Assembly: GCA_014804495.1 (NCBI GenBank)
Contig: JAAUZS010000112.1
Coordinates: 1-6,989, forward strand
Origin: Lachnospiraceae bacterium
GTDB taxonomy: Bacteria; Bacillota; Clostridia; Lachnospirales; Lachnospiraceae
Direction of reading: 5' to 3'
Length of the DNA stretch: 6,989 nucleotides
The position numbers and the translations under genes were made by a program. Position 1 is the stretch's first letter. Each line of letters begins with the position of its first letter. Below are positions 5,692 through 6,989 of the stretch, piece after piece. The notes below the pieces were generated by a model. That model was not told the DNA's origin. It saw only the letters and a list, made by a program, of their open reading frames with translations, and searched no databases.

Positions 5692-6621
5692 TTATTCCGT
5701 AACAAACAGCGCATTCACAAACTGTTCAGCATCAAATTTCTGCAAATCCTCAATCGTTTCCCCGACACCGATATACTTCACCGGAATCTTCAATTCTGAC
5801 TGAATCGCTACTGCGATTCCGCCCTTAGCGGTTCCATCCATCTTTGTCAGTATTATCCCTGTCAGTTCAGCCACTTCTCCGAACTCTTTTGCCTGCTGCA
5901 AAGCATTCTGTCCTGTCGAAGCATCCAATACTACCAGATTTTCCCTGTGAACACCCGGGAACTCTTTATCAATGATACGATTGATTTTTTTCAGTTCTTC
6001 CATCAGGTTTTTCTTATTATGAAGGCGTCCTGCCGTATCACACAGCAGCACATCGGCATTCCTTGCTTTAGCTGCCGTCACAGCGTCAAATATGACGCTC
6101 GCCGGGTCAGAGCCTTCGTTACCGCCTATTATATCCACACCGGCGCGATTCGCCCATTCAGTCAGCTGTTCTCCCGCCGCGGCACGGAAGGTATCTGCTG
6201 CCGCAAGCAATACTTTTCTTCCCTGTCCTTTTAGCTTACCTGCAAGTTTTCCGATAGAGGTTGTCTTGCCGACACCGTTTACACCGATAACAAGTATTAC
6301 AGACTGTTTATGCTCAAATTCATAGGCAGTATCCCCTACCTGCATCTGTTCCTTGATATTCTGAATCAGGAATTCCTTGCATTCACCCGGTTCCTTTATA
6401 TGGTTTTCCTTTACCTGAGCGCGGAGTTTCTCTAAAATCTCCTCGGTTGCGTTCACCCCGATATCGCCCATGATCAGAATTTCTTCCAGTTCCTCATAGA
6501 AATCCTCGTCGATATACGAAAAACCATTGAACACAGAATCAATTCCATGCACAATATTATTCCTTGTCTTTGCCAATCCATCTTTTAATCTGGTAAAAAA
6601 GCCTTTTTTCTCTTCACTCAT
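5692..6621 (-). CDS. ftsY: FtsY, signal recognition particle receptor GTPase (309 aa)
   Basis: FtsY docks the SRP-ribosome complex at the membrane for co-translational insertion of membrane proteins. Helical N domain: about residues 5-95 ([17 protein letters not shown] start, [14 protein letters not shown] around 43-56). NG GTPase domain: about 105-309, with the P-loop GVNGVGKTT (113-121), the [11 protein letters not shown] insertion-box motif (143-153), DTAGR (195-199), [10 protein letters not shown] (259-268) and IGVGE (284-288). The acidic A domain of the E. coli protein is absent, as is normal in Firmicutes; membrane contact probably uses the short N-terminal helix. Its ATG overlaps the smc stop by one base (TAATG) with only a weak GGA before it, so translation is probably coupled to smc. 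All GTPase motifs are intact. Confidence 0.98.
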   Translation of the reverse strand: MSEEKKGFFTRLKDGLAKTRNNIVHGIDSVFNGFSYIDEDFYEELEEILIMGDIGVNATEEILEKLRAQVKENHIKEPGECKEFLIQNIKEQMQVGDTAYEFEHKQSVILVIGVNGVGKTTSIGKLAGKLKGQGRKVLLAAADTFRAAAGEQLTEWANRAGVDIIGGNEGSDPASVIFDAVTAAKARNADVLLCDTAGRLHNKKNLMEELKKINRIIDKEFPGVHRENLVVLDASTGQNALQQAKEFGEVAELTGIILTKMDGTAKGGIAVAIQSELKIPVKYIGVGETIEDLQKFDAEQFVNALFVTE

Positions 6622-6989
6622 TAATCATCCAATTCCTTATCAATCAAATTTACACTTACCAATGTAGAAACACCTTTTTCCTGCATTGTAATACCATACA
6701 GTCTGTCCGCCTTCTCCATAGTTCCGCGCCTATGGGTAATGACAATGAACTGTGTATTCTTCGTCAGCTTATGTAGATATTTTGCAAACCGCGCGACGTT
6801 ATTCTCATCCAATGCCGCCTCAATCTCATCAAGAAGACAGAACGGCGACGGTTTCAGATTCTGAATGGCAAACAACAGGCAGATTGCTGTAAGCGACTTC
6901 TCACCACCGGACATCTGCATCATGTTGACAAGTTTCTTTCCGGGCGGCTGCGCAATAATACGGATTCCTGCCTCTAAAACATCCTCATC
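6621..6989 (-). CDS. smc: Chromosome segregation protein Smc, C-terminal fragment (122 aa visible, gene runs off the window)
   Basis: Only the C-terminal ATPase lobe is in the window; the frame is open to the edge and the start lies outside. Counting from the first visible codon, it has the ABC signature MSGGEKSLTA (26-35), Walker B PFCLLDEIEA with D54 and E55 (49-58), the D-loop ALDENN (59-64) and the switch His in ITHRRGTME (84-92). Upstream IIAQPPGKKL (11-20) belongs to the same lobe. Smc dimers with ScpA and ScpB form the bacterial condensin that organises and separates chromosomes. An internal ATG at 6923 is not a real start because the conserved frame continues through it. It ends inside the ftsY start codon; an smc-ftsY pair is a familiar Firmicutes arrangement. 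Confidence 0.97.
   Translation of the reverse strand, partial: DEDVLEAGIRIIAQPPGKKLVNMMQMSGGEKSLTAICLLFAIQNLKPSPFCLLDEIEAALDENNVARFAKYLHKLTKNTQFIVITHRRGTMEKADRLYGITMQEKGVSTLVSVNLIDKELDD

Noticed and set aside
1..6989. CRISPR array, tRNA or rRNA gene, or riboswitch
   Set aside because: No regularly spaced repeats, no cloverleaf-like segment and no known aptamer core was seen by reading either strand.

Overview
The window reads as chromosomal DNA from a low-GC Gram-positive of class Clostridia, most likely a Lachnospiraceae-like gut anaerobe. This is inferred from the smc-ftsY order, a medium-length ACT-domain threonine ammonia-lyase, a YitT-family protein, strong AGGAGG-type ribosome binding sites and AT-rich intergenic DNA. 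Every supported gene lies on the minus strand, so transcription runs from high to low coordinates.

Right part (about 4400-6989), core genome: the C-terminal ATPase lobe of Smc (cut by the window edge) overlaps ftsY by one base (TAATG). The SRP receptor gene ftsY is followed, after 71 bases containing a clear extended -10 element, by ilvA. Middle part (about 2300-4300): a YitT-family membrane protein and a membrane-anchored GH25 muramidase-like protein lie 24 bases apart and probably form one unit. This unit has a possible promoter and a small palindrome between ilvA and yitT.

Left part (1 to about 2200), accessory in character: a 222-residue protein joins a DUF1905-like N-terminal half to a papain/C39-like cysteine peptidase half. 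It ends at a rho-independent terminator. A gene-poor stretch of about 500 bases follows, with a second good terminator and a possible coding relic. Last comes a two-gene unit with its own sigma-A-type promoter: a 217-residue protein with a JAMM/RadC-like HNHP...S..D motif, and a highly charged 63-residue protein. A hairpin at the left edge terminates that unit. The left 1.5 kb is visibly more AT-rich than the ftsY/ilvA region, as expected for acquired or fast-evolving DNA.

The most interesting content is the JAMM-like protein with its small partner and the DUF1905-like/cysteine-peptidase fusion. Both are assigned from motifs only and their biological roles are unknown. The core genes show nothing abnormal.
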